Notes under the pieces: generated by a model
What the model saw: the letters and a program-made list of their open reading frames with translations, nothing else
What the model was told of the DNA's origin: nothing
The model's database searches: none
Shown here: positions 22,572-35,018 of the stretch, one piece after another
Position numbering within the stretch: position 1 is the first letter of the stretch
Layout of the letters: every line of letters begins with the position of its first letter
Made by a program: the position numbers and the translations under genes
Source of the DNA: Zea mays
Lineage: Eukaryota; Streptophyta; Magnoliopsida; Poales; Poaceae
Assembly (NCBI RefSeq): GCF_902167145.1
Contig: NC_050104.1
Location: 99,769,849-99,833,848 of the forward strand
DNA: 64,000 bases
Reading direction: 5' to 3'

Positions 22572-23867
22572 TGAAAGGGAATTAGGCTTACACCTATTTC
22601 CCAAATGATTTTGGTGGTTGAATTGCCCAACACAAATAAATTCGACTAACTAGTTTGCTCTAGTGTATAAGTTATACAGGTGCCAAAGGTTCACACTTAG
22701 CCAATAAAAATACCAAGAATTGGGTTCATCAAAAAGAGCAAAGGGATAACCGAAGTGTGCCCTGGTCTGGCGCACCGGATTGTCCGGTGTGCCACCGGAC
22801 AGTGTCCGGTGCACCAGGGGACTTCACGCTGAACTCTTCACCTTCGGGAAAATCCAGAGGCGCTCCGATATAATTCACCGGACTGTCCGGTGTACACCGG
22901 ACAGTGTCCGGTGCCCCAAGGAAGAGCAACTCTAGAACTCGCCAGCTTCGGGAATTTGCTCCGCTATAATTCACCGGACGTGTTCGGTGTACACCGGACT
23001 GTCCGGTGAGCCAGCGGAGCAACGGCTATCCGGCGCCAACGGTCACCTGCTATAGCATTAAATGCGCGCCAGAGCGCGTAGAAGTCAGGCACGCGTGAAG
23101 TGGCGCACCGGACACTCTACAGTGCATGTCCGGTGTGCCACCGGACATCCAGGCGGGCCCAGAAGTCAGAGCTCCAACGGTCGGAACCCAACGGCCTGGT
23201 GACGTGGCTGGCGCACCGGACACTTTCCGGTGTGCACCGGACTGTCCGGTGCACCATGCGACAGACAGCCCCACCAAACGGCTAGTTTGGTGGTTGGGGT
23301 TATAAATACCCCCAACCACCCCACATTCAAGTCATCCAAGTTTTCCACCTTCCAACTACTTACAAGAGCTAGGCATTCAATACAAGACACACCCAAGTGA
23401 TCAAATCCTCTCCCAATTCCACAAAAGCTTTAGTGTTAAGTGAGAGCGATTTGTTGTGTTCTTTTGAGCTCTTGCGCTTGGATTGCTTTCTTTTCTCATT
23501 CTTTCTTGAGATCAAACTCACTTGTATTTGAGGCAAGAGACACCAATCATGTGGTGATCCTTGTGGGAACTTTGTGTTCCAAGTGATTGAGAAGAAAAGC
23601 TCACTCGGTCCGAGGGACCGTTTGAGAGAGGGAAAGGGTTGAAAGAGACCCGGTCTTTGTGACCACCTCAACGGGGAGTAGGTTTGCGAAAACCGAACCT
23701 CAGTAAAACAAATCCGCGTGTCACACTCTTTATTTGCTTGCGATTTGTTTTGCACCCTCTCTCGCGGACTCAATTACATTTCTAACGCTAACCCGGCTTG
23801 TAGTTGTGATTAAGTTTGTAAATTTCAGATTCACCCTATTCACCCCCCCCTCTCTAGGCGACTTTCA
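22572..23867 (+). repeat. 5' LTR of element C
   Basis: 1296 bp. TATA box TATAAATACC at 23301-23310. Upstream of it are at least five paired CACCGGAC/GTCCGGTG inverted motifs between 22780 and 23255. Confidence 0.93.
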
Positions 23868-23885
23868 ATTGGTATTAGAGCCCGG
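23868..23885 (+). other. primer binding site of element C
   Basis: ATTGGTATTAGAGCCCGG directly after the LTR, close to the TGGTATCAGAGC site complementary to initiator methionine tRNA used by plant copia elements. Confidence 0.8.
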
Positions 23886-23915
23886 TGCTTCATTAGAGCC
23901 TAACCGCTCAAAGTG

Positions 23916-26384
23916 ATGTCGGGAGAACACGCCAAGAAGGAGATGGAGACCGGCGACAAGCCCACTACAAGCCACAGGAAGGCTTCATCGGAAGAGTCCC
24001 GCAAAAAGGGAAAGGGGAAGGAGAAGAAAGCCTCTTCCCACAAGTCGCATCGGAGTGGGGACAAGAAAAAGAAGATGAGGAAGGTGGTCTACTACGAGAC
24101 CGACACCTCATCGCCATCTACCTCCGGCTCCGACGCGCCCTCCGTAACTTCTAAGCGCCATGAGCGCAAGAAGTTTAGTAAGATTCCCTTACACTACCCT
24201 CGCACCTCTAGACATACTCCATTGCTTTCCGTTCCATTAGGCAAACCACCAACCTTTGACGGTGAAGATTATGCTAGGTGGAGTGATTTAATGAAATTTC
24301 ATCTAACCTCACTCCACAAAAGTACATGGACTGTTGTTGAGTTTGGAGCACAGGTACCATCCGTCGGGGATGAGGATTATGATGAGGACGAGGTGGCCCA
24401 AATCGAGCACTTCAACTCCCAAGCCACAACCATACTCCTTGCCTCTCTAAGTAGGGAGGAGTACAACAAGGTGCAAGGATTAAAGAGCGCCAAGGAAGTT
24501 TGGGACGTGCTCAAAACTGCGCACGAGGGTGATGAACTCACCAAGATCACTTATTTTCCTTAACCCTACTCAAGTACAATTAATTCGTGGCAATCCAAGA
24601 TATACACTAATGACTCCCGAGGAAGTAATCGGGAATTTTGTGAGCTTTGAATTTATGATCAAGGGCTCACAGAAGATCAACGAGCTTGACGGGCCCTCCA
24701 CGTCCGAAGCACAACCGGTCGCATTCAAGGCGACGGAGGAGAAGGAGGAGTCTACACCGAGTAGAACACCCATCGACGCCTCCAAGCTCGACAACGAAGA
24801 AATGGCGCTCGTCATCAAGAGCCTCCGCCAAATCCTCAAGCAAAGGAGGGGGAAAGATTACAAGCCCCGCTCCAAGAAGGTTTGCTACAAATGTGGTAAG
24901 CCCGGTCACTTTATAGCAAAATGTCCTATTTCTAGTGACAGTGACAGGGGCGACGACAAGAAGGGGAGAAGAAAGGAGAAGAAGAGACACTACAAGAAGA
25001 AGGGCGGCGACGCCCATGTTTGTCGCGAGTGGGACTCCGACGAAAGCTCTAGCGACTCCTCCGACGATGAGGACGCCGCCAACATCGCCGTCACCAAGGG
25101 ACTTCTCTTCCCTAACGTCGGCCACAAGTGCTTCATGGCAAAGGACGACAAAAAGAAGAAGGTTAAATCTAAATCCTCCACTAGATATGAGTCCTCTAGT
25201 GATGATAATGCTAGCGATGAGGAAGACAATTTGCGTACTCTTTTTGCCAACTTGAACATGCAACAAAAAGAGAAATTAAATGAATTAATTAGTGTCATCC
25301 ATGAGAAGGATGATCTCTTGGACTCCTAAGAGGACTTCCTAATCAAGGAAAACAAAAAGCATGTTAAAGTTAAAAATGCTTACGCTCTAGAAGTTGGAAA
25401 ATGTGAAAAATTATCTAGTGAGCTAAGCACTTGCCATGAGACTATAGACAACCTTAGAAATGAGAATTTTAATTTGTTAGCTAAGGTTGATTCTATTGCT
25501 TGTAATGTTTCAATTCCCAATCTTAGAAATGATAATGATGATTTGCTTGCTAAGATTGAAGAATTAAACATGTCTCTTGCTAGCCTTAGGATTGAAAATG
25601 AAAAATTGCTTTCTAAGGCTAAAGAATTAGACGTTTGCAATGCTACCATTTCCGACCTTAGAAGTAGAAATGATATATTACATGCTAAGGTTGTAGAATT
25701 AAAATCTTGCAAACCCTCTACATCTACCGTTGAACACACTACTATTTGCACTAGATGTAGAGATGTTGATATTAATGCTATTCATGATCACATGGCTTTA
25801 ATTAAACAACAAAATGATCATATAGCAAAATTAGATGCTAAAATTGCCGAGCATGAACATGAAAATGAAAAAATTAAATTTGCTCGTAGTATGCTTTATA
25901 GTGGGAGACGCCCTGGCATCAAGGATGGCATTGGCTTCCAAAAGGGGGACAATGTCAAACTTAATGCCCCTCCTAAGAAATTGTCTAACTTTGTTAAGGG
26001 CAAGGCTCCCATGCCTCAAGATAACGAGGGTTACATTTTGTACCCTGTCGGTTATCCTGAGAGCAAAATTAGGAGAATTCATTCTAGGAAGTCTCACTCT
26101 GGCCCTAACCATGCTTTTATGTATAAGGGTGAGACATCTAGTTCTAGGCAACCAACTCGTGCTAAGTTGCCTAAGAAGAAAACTCTTGATGCATCAAATG
26201 ATCATGACATTTCATTTAAAACTTTTAATGCATCATATGTTTTAACTACAAATCCAGCAAGGTAGTTGCCAAATATGTTGGGGGCAAGCACAAGGGGTCA
26301 AAGACTTGTGTTTGGGTACCCAAAGTTCTTGTGTCTAATGCCAAAGGACCCAAAACCATTTGGGTACCTAAAGTCAAGAACTAA
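23916..26384 (+). pseudogene. gag of element C
   Basis: ATG at 23916 (MSGEHAKKEMETGDK). A Lys/Ser-rich start leads into the gag core (GEDYARWSDLMKFHL, 24262 on). At about 24551 the frame breaks, and by comparison with the family roughly 50 codons are missing. The new frame runs through a CCHC zinc knuckle (CYKCGKPGHFIAKC at 24883-24924) that binds RNA. An acidic/Lys-rich stretch follows, with a stop at 25327-25329, then a long coiled coil of repeated NLRNEN...LLAKV units (25474 on). A further frame change near 26250 precedes the gag end near 26384. It forms the particle shell in the family; here it is broken. Confidence 0.85.
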
Positions 26385-26397
26385 ACATGTTTTGTAA

Positions 26398-29300
26398 GTT
26401 TATGCATCCGGGGGCTCAAGTTGGATCATCGACAGCGGGTGCACAAACCACATGACAGGGGAGAAGAAAATGTTCTCCTCCTATGAGAAAAACCAAGATC
26501 CCCAACGAGCTATCACATTCGAGGATGGAAATCAAGGTTTGGTCAAAGGATTGGGTAAAATTGCTATATCTCCTGACCATTCTATTTCCAATGTTTTTCT
26601 TGTAGATTCATTAGATTACAATTTGCTTTCCGTTTCTCAATTATGCAAAATGGGCTACAACTGTCTTTTTACTAATATAGGTGTCACTGTCTTTAGAAGA
26701 AGTGATGATTCAATAGCATTTAAGGGAGTGTTAGAGGGTCAGCTATACTTGGTAGATTTTGATAGAGCTGAACTCGACACTTGCTTAATTGCTAAGACTA
26801 ACATGGGTTGGCTCTGGCACCGCCGACTAGCCCATGTTGGGATGAAGAATCTTCATAAGCTTCTAAAGGGAGAGCACATTTTAGGATTAACAAATGTTCA
26901 TTTTGAGAAAGACAGGATTTGTAGCGCATGCCAAGCAGGGAAGCAAGTTGGTGCCCATCATCCACACAAGAACATCATGACTACTGACAGGCCACTGGAG
27001 CTCCTACACATGGACCTATTCGGCCCGATAGCTTACATAAGCATCGGCGGGAGTAAGTACTGTCTAGTTATTGTGGATGATTACTCTCGCTTCACTTGGG
27101 TGTTCTTTCTACTGGAAAAATCTCACACCCAAGAGACCTTAAAGGGATTCTTGAGACGGGCTCAAAACGAGTTCGCCTTAAGGATCAAGAAAATTAGAAG
27201 CGACAACGGGGCGGAGTTCAAGAACTCACAAATCGAAGGCTTCCTTGAGGAGGAGGGCATCAAGCATGAGTTCTCTTCTCCCTACACCCCACAACAAAAT
27301 GGTGTAGTGGAGAGGAAGAATAGAACTCTATTGGACATGGCAAGAACCATGCTTGATGAGTACAAGACTTCGGATCGGTTTTGGGCCAAGGCGGTCAACA
27401 CCGCCTGCTACGCCATCAACCGGTAATATCTACACCGAATCCTCAAGAAGACATCTTATGAACTCCTAACCGGTAAAAAGCCCAACATTTCATATTTTAG
27501 AGTCTTTGGTAGCAAATGCTTTATACTTGTTAAAAGAGGTAGAAAATCTAAATTTGCTCCTAAGACTGTAGAAGGCTTTTTACTAGGATATGATTCAAAC
27601 ACAAGGGCATATAGAGTCTTTAACAAGTCCTCTGGACAAGTTGAAGTTTCTTGTGACGTTGTGTTTGATGAGACTAACGGCTCTCAAGTAGAGCAAGTTG
27701 ATCTTGATGAGATAGGTAATGAAGAGGCTCCATGCATCGCGCTAAGGAACATGTCCATTGGGGATGTGTGTCCTAAGGAATCCGAAGAGCCTCCAAATGC
27801 ACAAGATCAACCATCCTCCTCCACGCAAGCATCTCCACCAACTCAAAATGAGGATGAAGCTCAAGTTGATGAAGGAGAAGATCAAGCAAATGAGCCACCT
27901 CAGGATGACGACAATGATCAAGGGGGAGATGCAAATGAGCAAGATAAGGAGGATGAAGAACCAAGGCCGCCACACCCAAGAGTCCACCAAGCAATCCAAC
28001 GAGATCACCCCGTCGACACTATTCTCGGCGACATACATAAGGGGGTAACTACTAGATCTCGTGTTGCACATTTTTGTGAGCATTACTCTTTTGTTTCCTC
28101 TATTGAGCCACACAGGGTGGAGGAAGCACTTCAAGATTCGGATTGGGTGGTGGCGATGCAAGAGGAGCTCAACAACTTCACGAGGAACGAGGTATGGCAT
28201 TTAGTTCCACGTCCTAATCAAAATGTTGTAGGAACCAAGTGGGTCTTCCGCAACAAGCAAGATGAGCATGGTGTGGTGACAAGGAACAAAGCTCGACTTG
28301 TGGCCAAGGGATATTCGCAAGTCGAAGGTTTGGATTTCGGTGAAACTTATGCTCCCGTAGCTAGGCTTGAGTCAATTCGTATATTATTGGCCTATGCTAC
28401 TTACCATGGCTTCAAGCTTTACCAAATGGACGTGAAGAGTGCCTTCCTCAATGGACCTATCAAGGAAGAGGTCTATGTTGAGCAACCTCCCGGCTTTGAA
28501 GATAGTGAGTACCCTAACCATGTCTATAAACTCTCTAAGGCGCTTTATGGACTTAAGCAAGCCCCACGAGCATGATATGAATGCCTAAGAGATTTTCTTA
28601 TTGCAAATGGCTTCAAAGTCGGAAAGGTCGATCCCACACTCTTTACCAAAACACTTGAAAATGATTTGTTCGTATGCCAAATTTATGTTGATGATATTAT
28701 ATTTGGGTCTACTAACGAGTCTACATGTGAAGAATTTAGTAGGATCATGACACAAAAATTCGAGATGTCTATGATGGGGGAGTTGAAGTATTTCTTAGGA
28801 TTTCAAGTGAAGCAACTCCAAGAGGGCACCTTCCTAAGCCAAACGAAGTATACTCAAGATATTCTAAGCAAGTTTGGGATGAAGGATGCCAAACCCATCA
28901 AGACACCCATGGGAACCAATGGGCATCTCGACTTCGACGAGGGAGGTAAATCCGTCGATCAAAAGGTATACCGGTCGATGATTGGATCTTTACTATATTT
29001 ATGTGCATCTCGACCGGATATTATGCTTTCCGTATGCATGTGTGCAAGATTCCAAGCCGACCCTAAGGAAGCTCACCTTACGGCCGTAAAACGAATCTTG
29101 AGATATTTAGTTTATACTCCTAAGTTTGGGCTTTGGTATCCTAGGGGATTCACTTTTGATTTGATTGGTTATTCAGATGCCGATTGGGCAGGGTGTAAAA
29201 TCAATAGAAAGAGCACATCGGGGACCTGCCAGTTCTTGGGAAGATCCTTGGTGTCTTGGGCTTCAAAGAAGCAAAATTCCGTAGCTCTTTCTACCACCGA

Positions 29301-29640
29301 GGCCGAGTACATTGCCGCAGGTCATTGTTGCGCGCAACTACTTTGGATGAGGCAAACCCTTAGGGACTACGGTTACAAATTAACCAAAGTTCCTCTTCTA
29401 TGTGATAATGAGAGTGCAATCCGCATGGCGGATAATCCTGTTGAGCATAGCCGCACTAAACACATAGCCATTCGGTATCACTTTTTAAGGGATCACCAAC
29501 AAAAGGGAGATATCGAGATTTCATATATTAACACTAAAGATCAATTAGCCGATATCTTTACCAAGCCTCTTGATGAGCAAACCTTTAACAAACTTAGGCA
29601 TGAGCTAAATATTCTTGATTCTAGGAACTTCTTTTGTTGA
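26398..29640 (+). pseudogene. pol of element C (protease, integrase, RT, RNase H), two stops
   Basis: One continuous frame of about 1080 codons, with stops at 27424-27426 and 28573-28575 and no frameshift. Protease: SSWIIDSGCTNHMTG (26416 on). Integrase: zinc-binding WLWHRRLAHVGMKNLH...CSACQ, then catalytic HMDLFGP, RSDNGAEF and [33 protein letters not shown] and YVDDIIFGS (about 28684). RNase H: GYSDADWAG, TEAEYIAAG, CDNESAI. All catalytic motifs look right, so the two single-codon stops are the main visible faults. The first lies between integrase and RT, the second just before the YVDD box. Confidence 0.92.
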
Positions 29641-30459
29641 TTTGCTCACATAGCTCTTTTATATACCTTTGATCATGTCTCTTTCATATACTATGACTAA
29701 TGTGTTTTCAAGTCTATTTCAAACCAAGTCATAAGTGTATTGAAAGGAAATTGGAGTCTTCGGCGAAGACAAAGGCTTCCACTCCGTAACTCATCCTTCG
29801 CTGTCGCTCCGCGCAACTCTCCATCTTTGGGGGAGAGAGCATCTCTCCTACTTTGGTATAATCTTCACTCATATGTTTATTTTGCCAAAGGAGAGAAAAT
29901 AGTTAGGCTAATGGCTCTAATGATTCCCTTTTTGGCGATTTATGCCAAAGGGGGAGAGAGCATGAGCCCAAAGCAAAAGGACTGCACCACCACCTAATTT
30001 TAAAAATGATTTTCAATTGGAAATTTCACATTGATATCTTTTGAGTTCAAAAGGGGGAGATAATAGTATTTCAAAATTGATATCTCAAAACCCTCTTAAA
30101 CACTAAGAGGAGGATTTCATTTAGGGGGAGTTTTGTTTAGTCAAAGGAAAAGCATTTGAAACAGGGGAGAAAATTTCAAATCTTGAAAATGTTTCGCAAA
30201 ATCTTATTCATTTACCTTTGACCATTTGCAAAAGAACTTTGAAAAGGATTTACAAAAGAATTTGCAAAAACAAAACAAGTGGTGCAAGCGTGGTCCAAAA
30301 TGTCAAAAATTGAAGAAACAATCCATGCATATCTTATAAGTATTTATATTGGCTCAATTCAAAGCAACCTTTGCACTTACATTATGCAAGCTAGTTCAAT
30401 TATGCACTTCCATATTTGCTTTGGTTTGTGTTGGCATCAATCACCAAAAAGGTGGAGAT
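29641..30459 (+). other. 3' internal region of element C with repeated purine tracts
   Basis: AT-rich, no supported gene. It repeats GGGGGAGA-type tracts at about 29828, 29950, 30051, 30123 and 30166. The tract next to the LTR is AAAAAGGTGGAGAT (30446-30459), the likely primer for plus-strand synthesis. Confidence 0.7.
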
Positions 30460-31755
30460 TGAAAGGGAATTAGGCTTACACCTATTTCCCAAATGATTTT
30501 GGTGGTTGAATTGCCCAACACAAATAAATTGGACTAACTAGTTTGCTCTAGTGTATAAGTTATACAGGTGCCAATGGTTCACACTTAGCCAATAAAAATA
30601 CCAAGAATTGGGTTCATCAAAAAGAGCAAAGGGATAACCGAAGTGTGCCCTGGTCTGGCGCACCGAACTGTCCGCTGTGCCACTGGACAGTGTCCGGTGC
30701 ACCAGGGGACTTCACGCTGAACTCTTCACCTTCGGGAAAATCCAGAGGCGCTCCGCTATAATTCACCGGACTGTCCGGTGTACACCGGACAGTGTCCGGT
30801 GCCCCAAGGAAGAGCGACTCTGGAACTCGCCAGCTTCGGGAATTTGCTCGGCTATAATTCACCGGACGTGTCCGGTGTACACCGGACTGTCCGGTGAGCC
30901 AGCGGAGCAACGGCTATCCGGTGCCAACGGTCACCTGCTACAGTATTAAATGCGCGCCAGAGCGCGCAGAAGTCAGGCACGCGCGAAGTGGCGCACCGGA
31001 CACTCTACAGTGCATGTCCGGTGTGCCACCGGACATCCAGGCGGGCCCAGAAGTCAGAGCTCCAACGGTCGGAACCCAACGGCCTGGTGACGTGGCTGGC
31101 GCACCGGACACTGTCCGGTGTGCACCGGACTGTCCGGTGCACCATGCGACAGACAGCCCCACCAAACGGCTAGTTTGGTGGTTGGGGTTATAAATACCCC
31201 CAACCACCCCACATTCAAGTCATCCAAGTTTTTCACCTTCCAACTACTTACAAGAGCTAGGCATCCAATACAAGACACACCCAAGTGATCAAATCCTCTC
31301 CCAATTCCACAAAAGCTTTAGTGTTAAGTGAGAGCGATTTGTTCTGTTCTTTTGAGCTCTTGCGCTTGGATTGCTTTCTTTCTCATTCTTTCTTGAGATC
31401 AAACTCACTTGTAATTGAGGCAAGAGACACCAATCGTGTGGTGATCCTTGTGGGAACTTTGTGTTCCAAGTGATTGAGAAGAAAAGCTCACTCGGTCCGA
31501 GGGACCGTTTGAGAGAGGGAAAGGGTTGAAAGAGACCCGGTCTTTGTGACCACCTCAACGGGGAGTAGGTTTGCGAAAACCGAACCTCGGTAAAACAAAT
31601 CCGCGTGTCACACTCTTTATTTGCTTGCGATTTGTTTTGCACCCTCTCTCGCGGACTCGATTACATTTCTAACGCTAACCCGGCTTGTAGTTGTGATTAA
31701 GTTTGTAAATTTCAGATTCGCCCTATTCACCCCCCCCCCCTCTAGGCGACTTTCA
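30460..31755 (+). repeat. 3' LTR of element C
   Basis: 1296 bp, same length as the 5' copy. It differs by about 25 substitutions and small indels in T and C runs by hand count. Confidence 0.93.
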
Positions 31756-31760
31756 ATATT

Positions 31761-33105
31761 TCTCCTCAAGATCAGAGCATCGCTGGGTTAAGTCGGCTTG
31801 ACTTCAAAGATATTTTTCCTCAAGTTTAGAGCACCGCCGGGACATATCTAACAATGCAGCTGAAAGGGAGCACATGATTAAAAACAAATTGATCAATAAA
31901 AACAACTAAGGAAGAAGTGAGGTCACTAACCAGCGTTCAACGCCTCCAAGTCAGCAATCTATTTCTGAAGCAGCAACGGGTTCCACTGCATTAGAGACAA
32001 AGCTCCTTCTGGGATAGCGGCACCGTACGACCTCAGCTGGGCAGACATTCCATCAACCAAAGCCTGCAGTCGAAGACAAATAAGCATAATAAAAATATTT
32101 ACCAATAGGAACAATAAAAGGCAAGTAGTTGATTCACCTGAAGATTGGAGAGGAATGATGGTAGACCCAAGGCAGGGGGAGCCATGTCATGGCTTGATGG
32201 GGGAAGATCAGCATGAACAATTTGAAGGGCGTTGTCAGGGGTGATCTCAGCCCCGCCAGCAGATAACAGGCCTCTCGCATTTAGCTCGCCGACCTCCAAG
32301 GCGACTTGTTTGTTCAAAGCAGTGTAAGCATGCATCGTCGTCGCCCCATCGGACCGAGGTGGAGACGACCCAACATGGACGTCCATGGAGGTGTGGGAAG
32401 GAGAGCCCACCTGAACACCCTCGGGGGATAGGTCGCAGCTTGCGCTACCCACCAGAGCCGGATCACTACCGGCAACACCCTCGGGGGCTGGGTAACTGCC
32501 AGGACCACCCTCGGGGGCTGGGTCTTTTGCAGTAGCCACCTCTAAGGCTGAAGGCTCCTTTGTCACCTCCATGGGAGTCAGGCGACTCGGACCAGCTTGG
32601 CATTGAAGATTGCCCTCCAAAGTCGACGATGCACGAGACATTGCTCGGGATACCTCCAATCCAACGTCTAGAATTTCTGAACAAACATCCATCACGTCAT
32701 CAGCAGTTGGCTCTGATAGCATATCCTCAAGGACGACCTCCTCAAGGGCCTGATCAAAATCCGATATCGATAGTCCCCGAAGACTGACAAGAGCCGATAG
32801 AGCTGGAGAAGGAATATCACTCCCCCTCCATACCTCTGTAATGCCGGTTGTTCTTACGGATCAGCGGGACTTCTTCTTCATCTTCATCAAATATACAGAC
32901 ATCAGCTTGTGCACAATCACAACCCTTGGCATCAGCCTCAGGAAGGACCTCTGCTGGCACTTCATCATGAACCGGAGCAGAAGGACCTGCACCCTGGTCC
33001 AAGCATGACAGTCGCCGAAGCCGCCTCCTTTTCTTCTTTTCCTCAACAGTTGCAGTCAGGTGGCTAACTCAGCATGGACGTTTTGGGCGAGCACCTTCAG
33101 GCTTT
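31761..33105 (-). pseudogene. middle and coiled-coil exons of the antisense gene of element B
   Basis: Minus-strand coding segments. A Pro/Glu/Ala-rich exon (about 32800-32138) holds PEG repeats (APEGGPGSYPAPEGVAGSDP). A GT-AG intron follows at 32137-32064 (74 bp, acceptor TCGACTGCAG), then an exon at 32063-31931 with one stop, an intron at 31930-31860 (71 bp, acceptor CCCTTTCAG), and an exon from 31859 with repeated CS-LEEKY coiled-coil units. Element C is inserted after 31761 inside that exon. Stops at 33105 and near 33069 and a frame change near 32825 show decay. Read with 33106-34296 and 21914-22571. Confidence 0.6.
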
Positions 33106-34296
33106 CAAGTCTCCACCGGTTTGCCAAGTTCTTGTCGAGACGTGATAGCCATCGGCTCGGCATGGGTCGAATCAGATGATTCCCCTGCCAGCATACTAAG
33201 CACAACATCTATTTCTGCATCGTCTGTGCTAGCTGGCATCTCAAAATGAGTATGCCTCTCATCATCTAGAAGAATCCGGAGAGGGGCAATCAGAGCCTCA
33301 ATATCCTCGGAAGAGGGTCGTACTCTAAGACCCAGGCTACCGTCACTAGCAGGAGGGTTAGCCACAAATTCAGAAAATGATCTATGAGGTGGCAGATTCC
33401 AGGCAGAATAGGCAATAGGAGCACCAACATTTGACACTCTGTCCCTCAGAATCATATCCAGTCGGCTCACCAGATCTTCAGTGGGGATTCTCTTGTTTGT
33501 GACCCGGGTGGAGTCATTGATGCCACTGTACAGATAAGCTGGGTACGCCCTATCCTTCAAAGGCTGAATATTCTTGAAGACGAAATCAACAACCACAGCT
33601 TCAGCAGTCAACAAGCAGACTTCAGCAAGCAACACTTTTGCCTCTGTTATCTCCGAAGGGGTCAGAGATTATACCCAGCTTGGAGTACGGACATCTGGCT
33701 GCCTTCTCTGACCGAGGGGGAAGGGACTTGCAGTGATTCTCCACGATGAACCACTCGAGGCACCACCCATTGATGCTATCCTTTAGAGGGATGTCAAGGT
33801 ACTCTGTTTTCCTCCCACGACGCAGCTCCAGACTGGCGCCGCCAACAAGTTGGTGTTGTCCCCCAGCCATCCCGGGCCAACAATGTTACAGATACTTCCA
33901 GAGGCCGAAATGGGGAAGAATCCCGAGATAGGCCTCACAGAGATGAATAAAAATGGAAACTTGCAAGATAGAATTAGGGTTCAAGTGGGTCAAGTTCAGA
34001 TCGTAGAAATCAAGGAGGCCGCGGAAGAAGGGAGAAACGGGAAGAGCAAGGCCGTGGATAAGAAAAGGAACATAGACGATGGACTCATGAGTGTCCTCCG
34101 TCGGAACAGTAACCCCGCGGCAAATCCGCCAAGAACATAGTTCTTTTGGAGGTAAAACCCCAACATACACAAGGTGAAGAAGATCAGACTCTGAATTAAC
34201 AGACATATGGTTACTCGGGAATGGCAACTGACTGTTGGGGTCGATTGGCGGGATGACTGGCACGGCGGAGCTCTGCCTCTTCCGTTTCGGTGCCAT
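33106..34296 (-). pseudogene. 5' part of the antisense gene of element B (gypsy-associated domain)
   Basis: ATG at 34296 (MAPKRKRQSSAVPVIPPIDP), a basic nuclear-signal-like start. The conserved domain then carries LNPNSILQVSIFIHLCEAYL and HFGLWKYL, the same pattern as the antisense proteins of G and A. A stop sits at 33886-33888. The frame continues to about 33690 (GWCLEWFIVENH), then shifts into another frame (33635-33108: LLAEVCLLTAEAVVVDF...SNVGAPIAYSAWNLPP). The leader upstream (34297-34450) contains ATTTATGC, a weak TATA candidate. The domain resembles PF04195 (name from memory). Function unknown. It may be what is called gene 23 in Grande, but I could not compare sequences. Confidence 0.7.
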
Positions 34297-34454
34297 CGCA
34301 ATCTCGCCGGCAGAACGAATAGGAGCGAAATCTCAGGGAAACAGAGGAGTGGTTCGATGCGGAAATGTGAAGTTAGGGCTTAGAAATCAACAGCGCACGT
34401 CGACACAAGCATAAATGGGGTTTTCCCGGGTTGGGCGCCATTTCTAAAAAGTGC

Positions 34455-34790
34455 CAAGTCATCACTCGGGAAAGAGAAACTTCAGACATGACTCGGTGTT
34501 TACCTCTAAAAACGCCGACAGTGTCAGGCATCACTCGGTTGTTACCTCTAAAACGCCGATAGAGTCAGGCATGACTGGGTGTTTACCTCTAAAACGCCAA
34601 TATCATCATCTGTCGCTCAGCGGCTACCTCTAAAACGCTGGCAGAATTGAGCATGACTCGATGTTTACCTCTAAAACGTCGATGTCATCAGCTATCGCTC
34701 GACGGTTACCTCTAAAACGTCGGTGTCCTCAGCTATCGCTCGGTGGTTATTTCTAGAAACGCTGGCAGCGTTAGGCGCAAAGACGAACTA
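34455..34790 (+). repeat. 41-bp tandem array in element B
   Basis: About seven units sharing TTACCTCTAAAACG, with TACCTC at 34501, 34543, 34584, 34625, 34666 and 34707 and a changed copy at 34748. Spacing is 41-42. It lies just upstream of the antisense gene start at 34296, so it would be in its promoter region. Confidence 0.85.
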
Positions 34791-35018
34791 TCAAGCGATT
34801 ATAAAAAAGAGCAAAAGTTCGCTCGGAGCAACTGAAGTTTCTTCATTTAATAGTGGGAGGGATTTTCACAAAATCAAAGCCTGACCCATTATGAGTCAGC
34901 CTTTTGTCCCTTTTTTACTACATTACATCACTACATTACTCACACTACACTATACTACTAACTACTACTAAATTATTCCACTACTACTACTGCTACCACT
35001 AATTATCTATACTAATAT

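Larger units (their letters stand above)
22572..31755 (+). mobile_element. Element C: Opie/Ji-type copia LTR element
   Basis: 9184 bp with two 1296-bp LTRs (22572-23867 and 30460-31755), ends TGAAAGGG...GACTTTCA, and the perfect TSD ATATT (22567-22571 and 31756-31760). It has an initiator-Met-type PBS, gag, pol in copia order (protease, integrase, RT, RNase H), an 820-bp 3' region and a purine tract. It belongs to the SIRE/Maximus group by LTR and protein character. Gag has a deletion, a stop and a frameshift; pol has two stops. By hand I count about 25 substitutions between the LTRs, so it is relatively young and younger than its host B. Confidence 0.93.

Noticed and set aside
23050..23396. 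Cys/Gly/Pro-rich frames in the C LTRs
   Set aside because: Arise from the CACCGGAC palindrome cluster and recur in both LTRs.
29740..29997. Possible env-like ORF after pol of C
   Set aside because: Only 85 codons, no signal or membrane segment; region is AT-rich spacer with purine tracts.
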